Shown: positions 41,565-59,438, counted from the first letter of the stretch. The stretch is DNA of 64,000 nucleotides from Pagrus major (GCF_040436345.1 NC_133232.1:16248220-16312219), one strand, 5' to 3'. The notes: generated by a model not told the origin, from the letters alone. A program made the numbers and translations.

Positions 41565-44224
41565 GCTAATCTGCCTCCCACATTGTCTCCCTCGAGGTGA
41601 GACCAGAGAGGAGAGAACGTTCAGGAACTGGATGAACTCTCTTGGAGTGCGTCCACATGTTCACCATATCTACGGGTCAGTATCTCTCGCTTGCTGTAGT
41701 CATCATTTCTACTGTTTGTTGCCACGCTGATCCACAATTCACTCATTCAATACATGCCCGTGTGTATGTGTGTGTCTTAATGCAGAGATCTGCATGACGC
41801 CATGGTGATTCTCCAGCTTTATGAAAAGATTAAGGTGGAAGTGGACTGGGACAACAGAGTCAACCTCCCTCCATTCAAGGGAGGAGGAGGACATATAAAA
41901 AAGGTAAATTAACACACTGCTAAAGTATGTATCGTTTAAAGAATGGGTTTGCAACCTGACATGAATGAAAAAGAGTCTTTGAAATGGTAGAAATCTCATT
42001 TTCATATATAAGGGATGCACAATAATGGATTTTTGCGGATGTCTGATATGCAGATTTTTTTCAACTCATTTGGCCAATTGTCGATGCCAACATAGATATA
42101 CGCACACATTTTTCATGACTTTTATCCCAACTCTTACCCCTTGATTCCACTGGGCACGTCTCTGTTACCTGGCGAGTGCAATGTGTTTTGTTCTGTGCTC
42201 TCCGCGGCGTCATATCCAACTGTTCCACTGTCCGACTTCCTGTCTGGCTCGATCTGCTCTGTGCAGATTGATGTGGTCGCGGTCTGCTTCTGTCAAAAAT
42301 AGACTTGCCGTGGATTCACTGCTGAGCAGAGCTGAGAGCCGCTTCTGGTACGCTGCTGAAACGTGTCAGGGCGCATCCGGTAGAAACTTGAACATTGTAT
42401 AGAATGGCGTGATCAGCTCTGGTGGCTTTAAAGCAGCTGAGACAGGCCCGGGAGAATCTAGGGGTTATTGTGATGGCCCACTAGCAGATGGAGACGTACA
42501 ATGCTTTTAAAAATGTACACATTCCCTGGGATAAAAAATGACCTGGTCAACAGTTCATGTCATGTGCACATAATTAAAGTGTCATCTTATCGTCCTGTCA
42601 TATCGGCAGAAATGTTCATTTCAGGCCGGTATGTTATTTTGAAGCCTCTATTGGCAAATACTGACTGTGTGCTGACATTATCGTGCATCCCTATCATATA
42701 TATTTGTAAATTTATATAAACAAAATATTTATATACATCCACATGTAACTCTCTCACTCAGTTTCACTTTGAACAACTGAGTTTACCGTAAAATAAACTA
42801 ACTTTGTGTGTGTACGACAGATTGAAAACTGTAACTATGCTGTGGAGCTGGGCAAGAAAAAAGCTGGTTTTTCCCTGGTGGGAATTGCCGGACAGGACAT
42901 CTACGATGGAAATGAAACTCTAACCCTGGCGCTGGTGTGGCAGCTGATGAGGAGGTGACCTAGGCTTAATAGTCATTACTTACAGTCATTATGTGGTATT
43001 TCTGAGATGTTACAAAAACACTCTGGATGTTTGAGCTGTTATACAGCCCAGAACAGGGAGAGGGGGCTGTTGTCACATCACACAGTGAAGGCTTTCCCTG
43101 TTTCTGTCAGTGAAGCATAGAGAAAACAAGCACACCCAGTAATACACCGGGGAGGGCAAGGTGAGAAGATTGATCCCCAGGCTACCTGTCATCATGGTTC
43201 AGTTATTTACAGTAATTATGGCAAGGTATTCTGCTGCGCCATAACTATTTAGCTACCTCATTGTACCCCAGGTTCAATACTGTATTTACAATATATATGA
43301 TTTAATTGTTGATAACCAGACATTTGTCTTGTCCTCTATACACAGGTACACTTTAAATGTTCTGGAATTCCTTGGAGAAGGAGAAGTTGCAGGAGATGAT
43401 TTGATAGTTTCATGGGTCAACAAGACTTTGTCTGAGAATGGCAAGAGTTCCTCTATCAAAAGCTTTAAGGTGACTTCACATATATTTTACTTACCTTTGT
43501 TCAGTATCATTGTTTGAAGAGAAAGTGTGAGTGTTTAATCTTTCCTTAGCAAAGGAGGATACATGTGTGATCTGATGTGTGTGTGTGTGTGTGCGTGTGT
43601 CCCTCTGTTCAGGACAAATCGATCGGTACCAGTATTCCAGTTCTGGACCTGATTGATGCACTTCAGCCCAACAGTGTGAACTTCGATCTGGTTAAAGCAG
43701 AAAATCTGTCAGACGAAGACAAACTGGACAATGCCAAGTAATCACCTTCCTGCTCTTTGACAGTTTGTTTATTAGTTAGCATTATGTTTGTGTCTAAATC
43801 CTGAGCATGCAGTGACAAATATAAATCCACACAACTAGTAATAAAAAAGTGATAAATTCATTCAATGTCAGACATAAAACATCAGAGAACACTGATAAAA
43901 AGGTTACAAATGTAACCCTCAGAGACCTCAGTAATGTGGATAAAAGAGTGACGATAAAAGACAATGTCAAACTGAAATAAATTACATTTTTACATATACA
44001 TTTAAAATACATCTGCTGCATAAACAAGTAACTGGAAAAAAGATCTAATACATTGCTTAGTGATCCTAACTGTGACCCTTTCCTGCACCAGGTATGCCAT
44101 CTCCATGGCGAGGAAGATCGGAGCCAAAGTCTACGCCCTGCCTGAGGACTTGGTGGAGATTAACCAGAAAATGGTGATGACCATCTTCGCCTGCCTGATG
44201 GGGAGAGGCATGAAAAGGGTCTAA
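38383..44224 (+). CDS. lcp1: Plastin/fimbrin, closest to L-plastin (plastin-2)
   Basis: Calcium-regulated F-actin bundling protein of the cortical cytoskeleton. Coding exons: 38383-38443, 39009-39160, 39492-39621, 39749-39881, 40047-40128, 40234-40399, 40524-40663, 40911-41006, 41279-41465, 41597-41675, 41786-41903, 42821-42954, 43346-43469, 43613-43737, 44092-44224. They give 1860 nt and 619 residues (human LCP1 627), with all phases consistent. Domains: two EF-hands (about residues 10-72; loops [12 protein letters not shown] and [12 protein letters not shown]), then four calponin-homology domains in two actin-binding modules (about 115-230, 258-365, 384-493, 505-615). Conserved blocks include [80 protein letters not shown], and the ending [15 protein letters not shown] and FVTATDVV favour LCP1 over PLS1/PLS3, but the protein is divergent (for example [12 protein letters not shown]), so it may be a fish-specific paralog. 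The linker before EF-hand 2 is about three residues shorter than in human. Confidence 0.93.
39161..39420. repeat. Degenerate ACTAACTGA-type tandem repeat at start of plastin intron 3
   Basis: Immediately after the exon donor the intron runs through many imperfect ACTA/ACTGA tetra- and pentanucleotide units, most regular near 39170-39200. It looks like an old decayed microsatellite. Confidence 0.6.
41529..41562. repeat. (TG)n microsatellite
   Basis: An uninterrupted TG tract inside the short intron between plastin exons 41279-41465 and 41597-41675. It sits about 35 bp before the acceptor, where it may serve in place of a pyrimidine tract. Confidence 0.9.
42010..42693. mobile_element. hAT-type MITE with 8-bp target duplication in a plastin intron
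   Basis: The left terminus AGGGATGCACAATAATG (42011-42027) and the right terminus CATTATCGTGCATCCCT (42676-42692) are inverted repeats with one mismatch. The 8-bp sequence TCATATAT flanks both sides (42002-42009 and 42694-42701), the expected hAT duplication size. The 684-bp body codes for nothing recognisable and lies between exons 41786-41903 and 42821-42954. A GC-richer inner block (about 42130-42420) looks like a nested insertion. Confidence 0.8.
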
Positions 44225-45376
44225 AGGAGACACACATACACTTGTTACACACACACACATGCACACACATACTGACTTACAGACTGTCTTCGCCTTTGTT
44301 TGAATGGATGAAACATGAAGAGAGTGAACATGAATGAATTGTCTGCTATTTTTGGTGGTTATTCACTATTAGCAAAGATAGAAGTGTCACTTTATTCATC
44401 TGTTCTGCATTCAAAGGTTAGAAAACAAAAATGAACATAACACAAGATAAAAATGACAGTAGTGATCTTAGAGCTTCAAAGAAATGAGTACCGTCTAAAT
44501 GGTTGGACAGTTTGCAGTGAAGTGAGACTATAACGTGCTAAATATTTGGGGTTGTGGCTTTTTTCTCGATCTCAGTTTTGGTTTGGGTCACTTCAAGTAA
44601 GTCAACTTCCCATTATGCACATAGATATGAATACAGGTGTGAATGGCAGTGCATGCTGGGATAGGTTCCTGCCCAGCTGTGACCCGATGAGGAGTAAGCC
44701 TGTTAAATGAATACAAGGTTTTGTTTCTTTAATTGTAAAGGCTGTGATACATGGGAAACACTTGAAGACAACGACTGTGTAACATCAGGAAATTAGAGGT
44801 AGTTATTTTTGTAGTTTTTCCTCAACGTTTAAGGTTTGTTTTTAATCTGTAACGAGACTCTGGTTGGAGGTCCCTGTTTACTTTTTACATTTCCCCAGCT
44901 GCATTGCCTTAAAGTTTCCCATGTGTCACAACCTCATGATATGCCGACTAAGTTCTGCTGTATCTCCCAACGTGCCAGCCAATTCACAGTGTGAGCATTT
45001 ATTGTAACTAAGCCATATTCTAATATTCTTTACTGAATACCTTTGGGCCTTTTTATATGTGACCAAAGCTGTGCTAGATCACTGGCAGTTTGTGTCTTAA
45101 CACAAGTAACTGTAAAACTGAATACCTTTTAATTTGTTTTGTTAAACTTGTGGATTGGTTATCCAGTTTTGTTGCTGCTGATGTCAACATTCCAGTACCG
45201 ATGTGTTTTCTTCTTTATCCCAAATGTTTCTCAGTAAAGACTTTTCCAATCAGCTGTTTATCTTTCTCAGCTCCTTGGAATGTAACTGCTATACAGCTTT
45301 ACATGATAGCAATACTTTGAAAATTCAGTGTGTACAATCAGATCAATAATGTTAAATAAAAGCATTTTTTCATAAA
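44225..45376 (+). other. Plastin 3' UTR
   Basis: About 1.1 kb follows the TAA stop with no coding potential and ends after an AATAAA signal. Its extent is inferred from the first strong polyadenylation signal. Confidence 0.6.
45355..45360 (+). terminator. Plastin gene polyadenylation signal AATAAA
   Basis: A canonical AATAAA is followed within about 20-30 bp by a T/GT-rich downstream stretch (TTGTTTGTTTTCTG). Confidence 0.65.
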
Positions 45377-45717
45377 TTGTTTGTTTTCTGTTTATTTATT
45401 GTCTTTTTATGTACCATATGCCACCTGGATAAAGACTTTATCACTAATTATAATTAATGAATCAACTCGATTCAATGCAATTTAAATGAGTGAATGGAAA
45501 ATCATAAAAAAAACATAATAACTTTGCCAATTGAGAATTATTTTCTCAGGCGTCTCCTTGGAAAATTTAAGGTCCAACACATCGCAGATGACATATCAAT
45601 TCAATATATCTAAAATTCAATAAAATCTATAATTTCTTAATCATAATTTATTTTGGTGGCACACTCGAGACTCCATCGCCCCACACCTCATTGTTTTCAA
45701 TTTAGTTCATTCAAGGT

Positions 45718-46150
45718 CAAAGGAGTAGTTTAACATTTTCACAATACAATTACCGTTTCCCACCTGCGTCGTAGTGATTATGCTAAGCTAGGCTAATTGC
45801 ATCCTAACTTCATCTTTATACTTCCATTAACATGAGACTGGCCTTATCTCCCTCTAAAAGAAAGCAAGCAAGTGGTAGTTTCCTTAATTGTGATCTATTC
45901 CTTTAACTCACGTTTTTTTGGCCTTGTGATAAATTCAAGTCTAATTTTTTGTCTGCTTCTAGCTTATTTGCTCTCTGCCATGCCTGAGGTAAATATCAAG
46001 CTGTTTAGCTGGTAAATGCTCCACTATGTTCACTTGCAAGCCGCTAATTTTGTGCACAGTTCACTTTTTAGAGTAGGCTGTAAAAAAGACGTTAGTTTGT
46101 AGCCTAGAAAACCAAAACAATGAGCTGAAAGCCGATAAATAACAGTAAAG
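45718..46150. repeat. Dispersed repeat with GCTAAGCTAGGCTAA core
   Basis: A 'GGAGTAGTTTAACATTTT' start and a TATGCTAAGCTAGGCTAA core are shared with segments near 59.66-60.17 and 62.33-62.47 kb in this window. This is recalled as one of the most abundant teleost interspersed repeats. Confidence 0.6.
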
Positions 46151-46704
46151 CTGAGGGTAACTACACTGGGAGACAAGTGTCAGTGAATTCCTCACTAGAA
46201 GCAATACATTTCACAACATTTTTGCCAGTGTTAATATAATATTGATAAGTGCACTGGTTCATTATAACAGCTTTTTCCTCAAGATTAGCTTTGTAGTTAA
46301 GCAAGAACAAACAGTAATCAGTGTTGAGAGGCAGCTGTTGAGCCTGCTGGAAGCACACTTATTTTAATCCAACCAATCATGTGTCATTCAGTCCAAAAGA
46401 AATTACTTGCAATTACCCCGCACGCGCTTTAATGTACCATGTGTGCACCACCATAGCGCTCAGAGCACATTTCAACACATTCCACCTCAAACTATTTATT
46501 CCTCTGCTCAGTATGAACGGCATTTTGGATCAGAATCCTAGTTTGTGACATAAATGTACGTCTCAATTCTCCTGTGCAGGTGTGTGCATAAAAAACACGT
46601 CTCTCTCAGTAATCAGGAGACACACTTGTAGTTCAGAGGCCACTTCAAACGAGGTTCTTGAATTCAGATGAGCTCAGTGGTGAAAAGGAACACACACGCC
46701 CACG

Positions 46705-46706
<2 letters not shown>

Positions 46707-46756
<50 letters not shown>
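46707..46756. repeat. (CA)n microsatellite
   Basis: A pure CA tract of about 50 bp, preceded by interrupted CA/CG units from 46689. Confidence 0.95.
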
Positions 46757-46758
<2 letters not shown>

Positions 46759-47312
46759 TTGCAATTTAAACGATGCTTTTGTCAAGTACCATGTGATCAC
46801 GCTTTTGATCGGTTACGTTTGTTCACTGCATCCATCCATCCTTTCACATGAGTATTGGTCTGTGTGAATCTACCTACAGACAGATGGGATGCAACTGAAC
46901 TAAATGTGAGATGAACTAACGCTGGATCTGGAAATTCATCAGGTTTGTTGAGTGAACATTTTTCTGTCTCTCCCTTATGATCTGTTGTCACATACTGCTT
47001 GTTGCCATGCCATCTGGTTTCCGTGGTGATGCCTGATACAGGATGACCTCGTACTGGATGACCTTCCTTTTCTGACTATGGGTCCATCATTGCATGTGTG
47101 TGTGCTTGGCAGTCTGCATGAGTCTCTCTATGTTTGCATGTCTCTTTAATGTCAGTCTGTGTTGTACCTTGCAAGTTAGAGTGTGTGAGTGTCTACAAGT
47201 GTGTTTTATGACTGTGTGTGTATGTTAAGTTGAGTTTTTGTTCGTCTGTCTGATTCCTGTGGTCCATGTGTGTATGTGTGGTGATAATGTGCTGATAGTG
47301 TGTTTTTGTAGT

Positions 47313-53188
<5,876 letters not shown>

Positions 53189-54230
53189 ACCATATGTTGC
53201 AACTTTTCTTTATGTTAAATTTTCAATTTTATGTTGTGACAATGCCGTGCTTATGGTCTGGTTAGATTTGGCCACAAAAATGGCTTGGTTAGGGTTGGGA
53301 GAGGCTGTTTTTGTGGCTTACTTGGTTCTGTCACACACTAGTGGTTTCTCACTTACAATTGTTTGAACACTGTCTCGAACAGTGTCCTCTGGCTTGTCAG
53401 CCATAAGGTTTCACGACGCTGCCATCCCCTCCACCTTGTCGTGAAAGCCATGTAAGTGAATGTGATGACGTATTGTAGAAATGTCAATTTGTTTCATATT
53501 TAACGTACCTGTGGTTTGCAGAAATGTACAATACTGACATTTAGTTGTGGCGGTTGGGCTGCAAACCATCAGACTAATTCTGCAGAACACACTGCCGGAT
53601 GAAGAGCAAGCAATTATTTCCGAGGTTTTAAGTTCCTCACAAGAAAATACAAAAAAAATTCCACTGACTCTGGCTTTTGTTATCAATTATTATTAGCATT
53701 AGCATTATTATCAAACAGATATCTTTAAATTTGTTGTACAGGCTGGTGGCATCCTGACCCAGCCCTCGCTCTCTGAGAACTCCCACAGACCCCCACACAC
53801 TAAAGGAAACGCACCATCCATCCAAACACGTTGCAGATCAAGTACGACCCTTCACGGGAACAGCATTCCTCAATGGCAAAGTCTCCCTCCCCCAGCAGGA
53901 CAAAAACATAGCAATAGCATAGCAAAAACTGCTTAGGAAGGGTTAGGGTTCTATTATAAAGCTGAAGCAACTAAATGGAATTCAGCCACAGTCATTTCTT
54001 TTATTTATTTACATCTTTGTTATCACTACTCTGACGAGTCAGAATGTCTTTTAAGTAAAATGCTAATCTATTATCTGTCCAGGAAAATCACTGATAATCA
54101 CCTCTCAGCTGTCCTTCGCATATCCACCTCAGACAATAATCTGTCTTGAAGACGGCCCCTATATCAAAATACAGTTTTTAGACCCATTTTACTTGAACTG
54201 ATGTTGCGCTTACATGATGTATTTTGATGA

Positions 54231-54236
54231 ATTAAA
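54231..54236 (+). terminator. Candidate cnga2 polyadenylation signal ATTAAA
   Basis: This is the first plausible hexamer variant about 1 kb after the stop codon. The assignment is tentative because no transcript end is visible. Confidence 0.35.
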
Positions 54237-54287
54237 GACATGCACTGAGAGTTTGAATTTCTTTTCCTCTGGTTAATCTATTCATAC

Positions 54288-54288
<1 letters not shown>

Positions 54289-54338
<50 letters not shown>
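54289..54338. repeat. (TTTC)n microsatellite
   Basis: About 12 tandem CTTT/TTTC units lie downstream of cnga2. Confidence 0.95.
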
Positions 54339-54339
<1 letters not shown>

Positions 54340-55882
54340 TTTTTTCCATTTGCCAGCCTCTCCACTGAAACCCATGGGATTTTTCCTCTCACTCAAATTC
54401 CTCCACTCAGGTTTTTATGCTTAAGAGTGTTTGGCATATAGAAGGAGAAGAAGTCTTGTTGGCTTTGGTTGGTTGTTACCCACACCCATTAACAGGACGT
54501 TCTATATATTTTATAAAAGTTCAAACACAGCTACAACAGTGAAAAGCTGCATACACATTGATACGTTATAGTAGTATTAATGATGCACTTTTACTTTTAA
54601 TACTTTAAGTACATTTTGCTCATGATGCTTCTCTACTTTTACTCAAGTAGGATATTAAATGCAGGACTTTTACTTAAATAAAGAGAAAAAAGGGAGTTTG
54701 ATAAATTCCATGTTGCTGAGGTAAGACAGTTTGTGGTAACTGTGCTGATATTGATGCCGGTAATCCAGACGAACCTCCAGGTAATCATGTATTTAGAAAA
54801 AGGAGAATCGGGGGGTATAGATGCTCTTCACATGTCTGTCTGATCAAATAAATAATAATAAGAATAAAGAGATCCAGCTGTAGTAGTGGTTTGACAGGCT
54901 AAACCAGAGAGTGAAGGAGACTGACTCCAGACCAGCTGACAGGTTGGCTGTCACCCTGTCTCTGCTCCGTACCATCAAACCACGACCCAATCGTCAGAAA
55001 AAATGTTACATTTCTGCAGTGCACAGATTTGTGAACTTTATATTGGAAATATATGGAATTAACACAGCATCACTGTCACATATTTAAATTTTGTGTTTGT
55101 ATTTCAAAGCTTTCTTAATATATGTTTGTTACTTAGCGTTTTAAATCTTTCTGCCTCTCACAATTCCAAACATTTCCAAAAGACATTTATATGACTTTCT
55201 GTAAGATTGTATAGAAAAAAACATTTAAACTGACTAAGAATTTTAAAGGTTGCAGGCACTTGATCTAGAATATATATAAAAAATACAATAACACATGTAC
55301 TAACTGCTTATACTTTGGCTGAAGAGGAGGGTTTACTCAGGAATTCATTTATTGGCTACGATGTTAAGATGGTAATACAGTCCTATGGGAATAGTTTTAG
55401 GTAAAAAAAATAAAATAAATAAACGTACACTTGACTTGTGTCTGAACAGGTGTACAATTATGTTTTTGTCCACAAGGGGGCGTAAAATCTCTATAAATGC
55501 TACTGATTACCTGCCTGCTGTAAGAAGTGATATGCTCCAGTGGATTGTTCTGATTCACGCTTCCTGAATAAAGATAGTAAGACATTTTCACAATGTCAGC
55601 TCATCCACTCTAATCAAAAATAAGAATGTAAAATATGTTGGGTTATATTGTTGGTCAGAGGCTTTTTTCTTTTTCTTAAGTTACTTTGAATCTGTTTCTG
55701 TGTCATACATACATCGTTTTTAAATGCTTTTAACTCCTTGTGAAACTTTTAAAAATATTTTAACTTCATTATGTATCAGCTGCTTCATAACTACAATACT
55801 ATTACATACTACTCTCACATTGACCATTTACTTTGAGCATTATAAAAGACACACTTCAAACACAACTAATACCATGACAGGA

Positions 55883-55885
<3 letters not shown>

Positions 55886-55912
<27 letters not shown>
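55886..55912. repeat. (GT)n microsatellite
   Basis: A short pure GT tract upstream of the calnexin-tail gene. Confidence 0.9.
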
Positions 55913-55915
<3 letters not shown>

Positions 55916-56388
55916 ATGACCATGTCTTATGTGGCCACTGCATGCTCTACAACCATGTCAGCAAGTGACTTGGGACCAAAGTCCAACATCACATGACATG
56001 TGAAGATTTCAGGAAGTGACTTTTAAGGAACGTGTGGAAACTGAGAAATCACTGTTAATAAGGTAGAAACATACTGTTCAGTCATCTGTGGCTCCATCTG
56101 TGCTGCTCTTCATTTCACTCTCATTGTAGTCTTCTTTGTTTTTTGTCCCTCTCTGCTTCCCTTTTCTTTCTCGCCTTTGCTCTCTCTGTTCATGATCGTC
56201 TTTCTCTCCCTCTGTGTCGTTTATCTTTCTGATCTTTGTGCTCATATAATAGATTGAGAAAGAAAGATTACAATGGAGTGTGTTTCACATTGCGCGTGCA
56301 CATGTAAATGTGCAGTATATTCACTGTTACTGTGTGTATGTGGACATTCTTATGTGCATGTGTGTGCACGTAGGTGTGAGTTTCAGAC

Positions 56389-59019
56389 ATGGAGATCGAC
56401 TTTGTGTTGCTGTACACGCTGCTGGTGGCCAGTGTGACACCAGCGTCTGCTGCCGCACAGGTAAGACCTGCTTTTCATTTGAATGAATGAAGTCTATTAA
56501 TCACTGTTATGAAAAGAGAGTGTTTTTTCTTTTACTTTTTAAAACTTTATTGATGCTGACACACATTCACAGAGACATATAAATCATAAACAGTGAACGT
56601 TTAATCAATACATGAAAATCAATGTAGAGACAATAAGCATGGGTAAAACAAAAAGTTAGCTTTATGGTTCTGTAGTTTATCAATAGTGCTACAATCTATT
56701 TTTAAATTACCTTTAAAGTGTTCGCTTGCTTAATTAATTATAGGGTAACTCCACCAATTTTCCACATTAAAGGGGAGTACTACTGCACATGTTAAAAAAA
56801 GTAGTTGAAAGCCTTTCATGGCTTCAGAGGAAGCTGCATGTAATCTGATAAATTGCCTCCAGTGATGTCACTCAGTGGCTCAGTTGCATTGTGGGCAATG
56901 CAGGCTCCAGTCTTTGAAAAGGAAGAAGAATGTGTTGGGAAATAAAGGTCAAATCTCTGGTTCAGTTTTGGTTTCAAACTGTCCATAATGAGTCCAACAG
57001 TGTTGTAGGAGTGCATAACCTGGTGCCTACATTACCCACAATGCAATTTACCCACTGAGATTACACGCAGCATCCTCTGGACCCACAAAACACTTTATAT
57101 ACTACTTTTTTCCAACATGCTTTAATGTTTGAAATTGGTAGAGTAACCCTTTAATTGTTGTACTTTATACAACCGATGTAATAACCCTGATCCACCTCAG
57201 CTGTCATTTTTTGTACTATCATGTACAAATCATGTCAAAGTCAAGTCAAAGTCTAAGTTCAAAAGTTTTAAAATTAAAAATGTTTTTGAAAATAAAAAAA
57301 TCTGCATAATCAAATGATCAGGTTTCTACAGTTTAGATTTAGATAGACCAAAATGCAATAACATACACTTTTTGTTACCGCACAGCAACACCTGTTTCTA
57401 GTTTTAATAAGGGCTCCATGTGCTGGCAATACTCATACACCATCTGGTGCTCTGGTATATAAATACATATACATAAATTACATTTACATTGATATTAAAT
57501 TCACCGTGTTCTCTGTAGCTTTTAAGCTCTCCCTCCTAAATGATGCCTCTTCACCACCTTTTTGATCCACTATGTTCTCCCTTTATCACTTCTTCTAATC
57601 CTTCTTCCATGCGATCATTTTTTATGGGTATCCAGGCACTGTGGAATGATCTGTCACCTTTCTATACTATTGGTTGCATGTTGACATGTATGCATGTTTA
57701 TATACAGTAGGTTGATAGATATTATATAACAGGCGTATATATGTGTATTCCAGCCTGGTATCATAGAGAGCCTCCTATTGGCCACCGTCCAGCGACCCTG
57801 GCTCTGGGGTGTCTATGTCTTCACCGTTGGACTTCCCATCATTCTCTTTATAAGCTTCATGTGGCCTGACAAGGTAGAGTATGCATGGTTATGTGTGTGT
57901 AGATTTGTCTGAGTTATTGTAAAGATTTAGAGGTGGCTGTGGCTTGGTCCTCAAGACAAATAGTGAAGCTACAGTACAAGAAATCAGATTGTGTGTGTGT
58001 TTGCCTGCAGAGGTTTGGACCCCCTGATCAAGAGTATTACTATAAGAAGTCTGATGATGATCAGCCAGATGATGTGAAGTTCACACAGAGCACAGAATCA
58101 GTGGATATCAAAGGTAATGTTTTATGTTTTAGATGATCAAGTATTATGAGGAAGTAGAGGTAGAGTAGCTGCAGTGATTCTTCTCTTCTCTTCTCTTCTC
58201 TTCTCTTCTCTTCTCTTCTCTTCTCTTCTCTTCTCTTCTCCTCGTCTTGTTTTTTCTACGTTTAGGAAAGGCTGACAAAGCTGTAACAAGGAGGAGAGAC
58301 GCTCATGGTAGCCAGAGGAAGTCTGACTTAGACCTGAAGGTGAGATCCAGCAGGCAGTGTAGAGGTGATAATGACTTCTGAAGGTGTAAAAGCACACTTG
58401 AAAGAATTGATGTATCACAGAGCTATCAAATGACACTGAAATTGTATGATGGATAGATACGAAGTATGAGCTGGTTTCTAATCATAATGTGCTCAATAAT
58501 ACATTGTGTCAATGTACAAAAACATACATTATAGTTTGCCTGACTGAAATGAATGGTGACGCAGCTCATTTTATAAATAACCAATGGCCGCATTTTCAGA
58601 AATGTCCCGGCAACTGCAGAATCCAAGAAATGCCTGGTAAAGAGGTGATACAGCACCAGCAAAACCTCTGACTTGTAACATTGATTCATTCGGGTTGAGC
58701 TATTTATTTGGGTTACTTTATCTGGCAACGCTGGACCTTTAATTATTACCCTTTTAAGTTTGTAGAGGTTATGTTTGAGGCCATTCAAGCACATTTTACT
58801 TGTTGCCTCGCCAAATTAGCATATTAAATTGAACAGACATTTTATTACAGTGCTGATTTCATTACCACAACCCTTGTAAATGTTTTTGAATATCAATGAC
58901 TATTAAACCCATGATTTACAAAGTCCACTCTTGTATTAGTGGCCTCGAGCATGTCCTTGAAACTGTGGATAATGAAAACTGATTGTGTGTTTGTGTGTGT
59001 GTGTGTGTAGGATCACTGA
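56389..59019 (+). CDS. Small calnexin/calmegin-tail-like single-pass membrane protein
   Basis: Exons: 56389-56460, 57754-57873, 58011-58113, 58266-58339, 59011-59019, giving 378 nt and 125 residues. Residues 1 to about 22 look like a signal peptide (MEIDFVLLYTLLVASVTPASA). Residues 25-64 match the segment of calnexin and calmegin just before and across the membrane (ESLLLATVQRPWLW, then a hydrophobic stretch ending FMWPDK). The cytosolic tail starts like theirs (EYYYKKSDDDQPD against EYKKTDAPQPD in human calnexin). The lectin and P domains are absent, and none of their exons are recognisable upstream. Topology would be type I in the ER. The calnexin palmitoylation cysteines after the membrane are missing. 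An in-frame TGA lies 12 bases upstream of the ATG, supporting this start. The last exon is uncertain: acceptors at 59023 and 59028 would give tails ending at 59113 or 59073. Function unknown. Confidence 0.7.
58181..58240. repeat. (TTCTC)n pentanucleotide microsatellite
   Basis: Twelve perfect TTCTC units lie in the intron between exons 58011-58113 and 58266-58339 of the calnexin-tail gene, ending about 25 bp from the next acceptor. The tract is all-pyrimidine on the coding strand. Confidence 0.95.
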
Positions 59020-59108
59020 TCAGTGCAGCGACCTCAGGAGAGGAAAGAACACCAACACACAAGAGGACGCTGAGCAAGCTCATCCACGGCCAGTCGTTCT
59101 GATGACTG

Positions 59109-59114
59109 AATAAA
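59109..59114 (+). terminator. Polyadenylation signal of the calnexin-tail gene
   Basis: AATAAA lies about 90 bp after the proposed stop at 59019 and partly overlaps the stop codon of one alternative reading (59111-59113). It supports a genuine transcript ending here. Confidence 0.65.
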
Positions 59115-59416
59115 ACTACACATTGTGAACGCAATAGTATCTGAGCACTGACTGTCAGATTTGTATTTTTTTATATTATTCATACATATAGGCCTAAATG
59201 AAATATTTTTCCATTCGAATGTATTATTTGTAGTGCCCATACACTTACAGACCATTATGAAATATGTTGATCTTTGCTTGTCAGAGTATTTCATTTGAAG
59301 TTGGAATAAAGGGTTTGAACTCCTCAGCTTTTCTTCTAGTAGAGCATCAAAGGTTAAATAGTACACAATTTTGTCTCATCATGTCAGGTCTGTCAGCTGA
59401 TTGGATATAAAATGAG

Positions 59417-59438
59417 TTAGGGTTAGGGTTAGGGTTAG
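59417..59438. repeat. Interstitial telomere-type repeat (TTAGGG)3
   Basis: Three perfect TTAGGG units plus TTAG occur in tandem, the vertebrate telomere sequence, here in a gene-containing interior region. Confidence 0.9.

Larger units (their letters stand above)
45377..47312. other. Intergenic region between the plastin gene and cnga2
   Basis: No gene is supported. The region holds a GCTAAGCTA-type dispersed repeat (about 45.72-46.15 kb) and a long CA microsatellite (46.7 kb). The 5' UTR exon and promoter of cnga2 must lie here or in the upstream half of it, because the first coding exon is preceded by a splice acceptor. I cannot place that exon. Confidence 0.5.
53189..56388. other. cnga2 3' UTR and intergenic region
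   Basis: The cnga2 3' UTR probably runs to about 54.25 kb, where an ATTAAA signal lies at 54231-54236. The rest holds a TTTC microsatellite and no supported exon. I looked specifically for calnexin lectin- or P-domain coding sequence upstream of the next gene and recognised none. Confidence 0.55.

Noticed and set aside
53189-56388. Search for missing calnexin lectin/P-domain exons upstream of the tail gene
   Set aside because: No recognisable conserved luminal motifs in any frame, so the short gene model was kept.
58137-58436. Minus-strand ORF with a run of RREEK residues
   Set aside because: It is the translation of the TTCTC microsatellite within an intron, with no homology or splice support.
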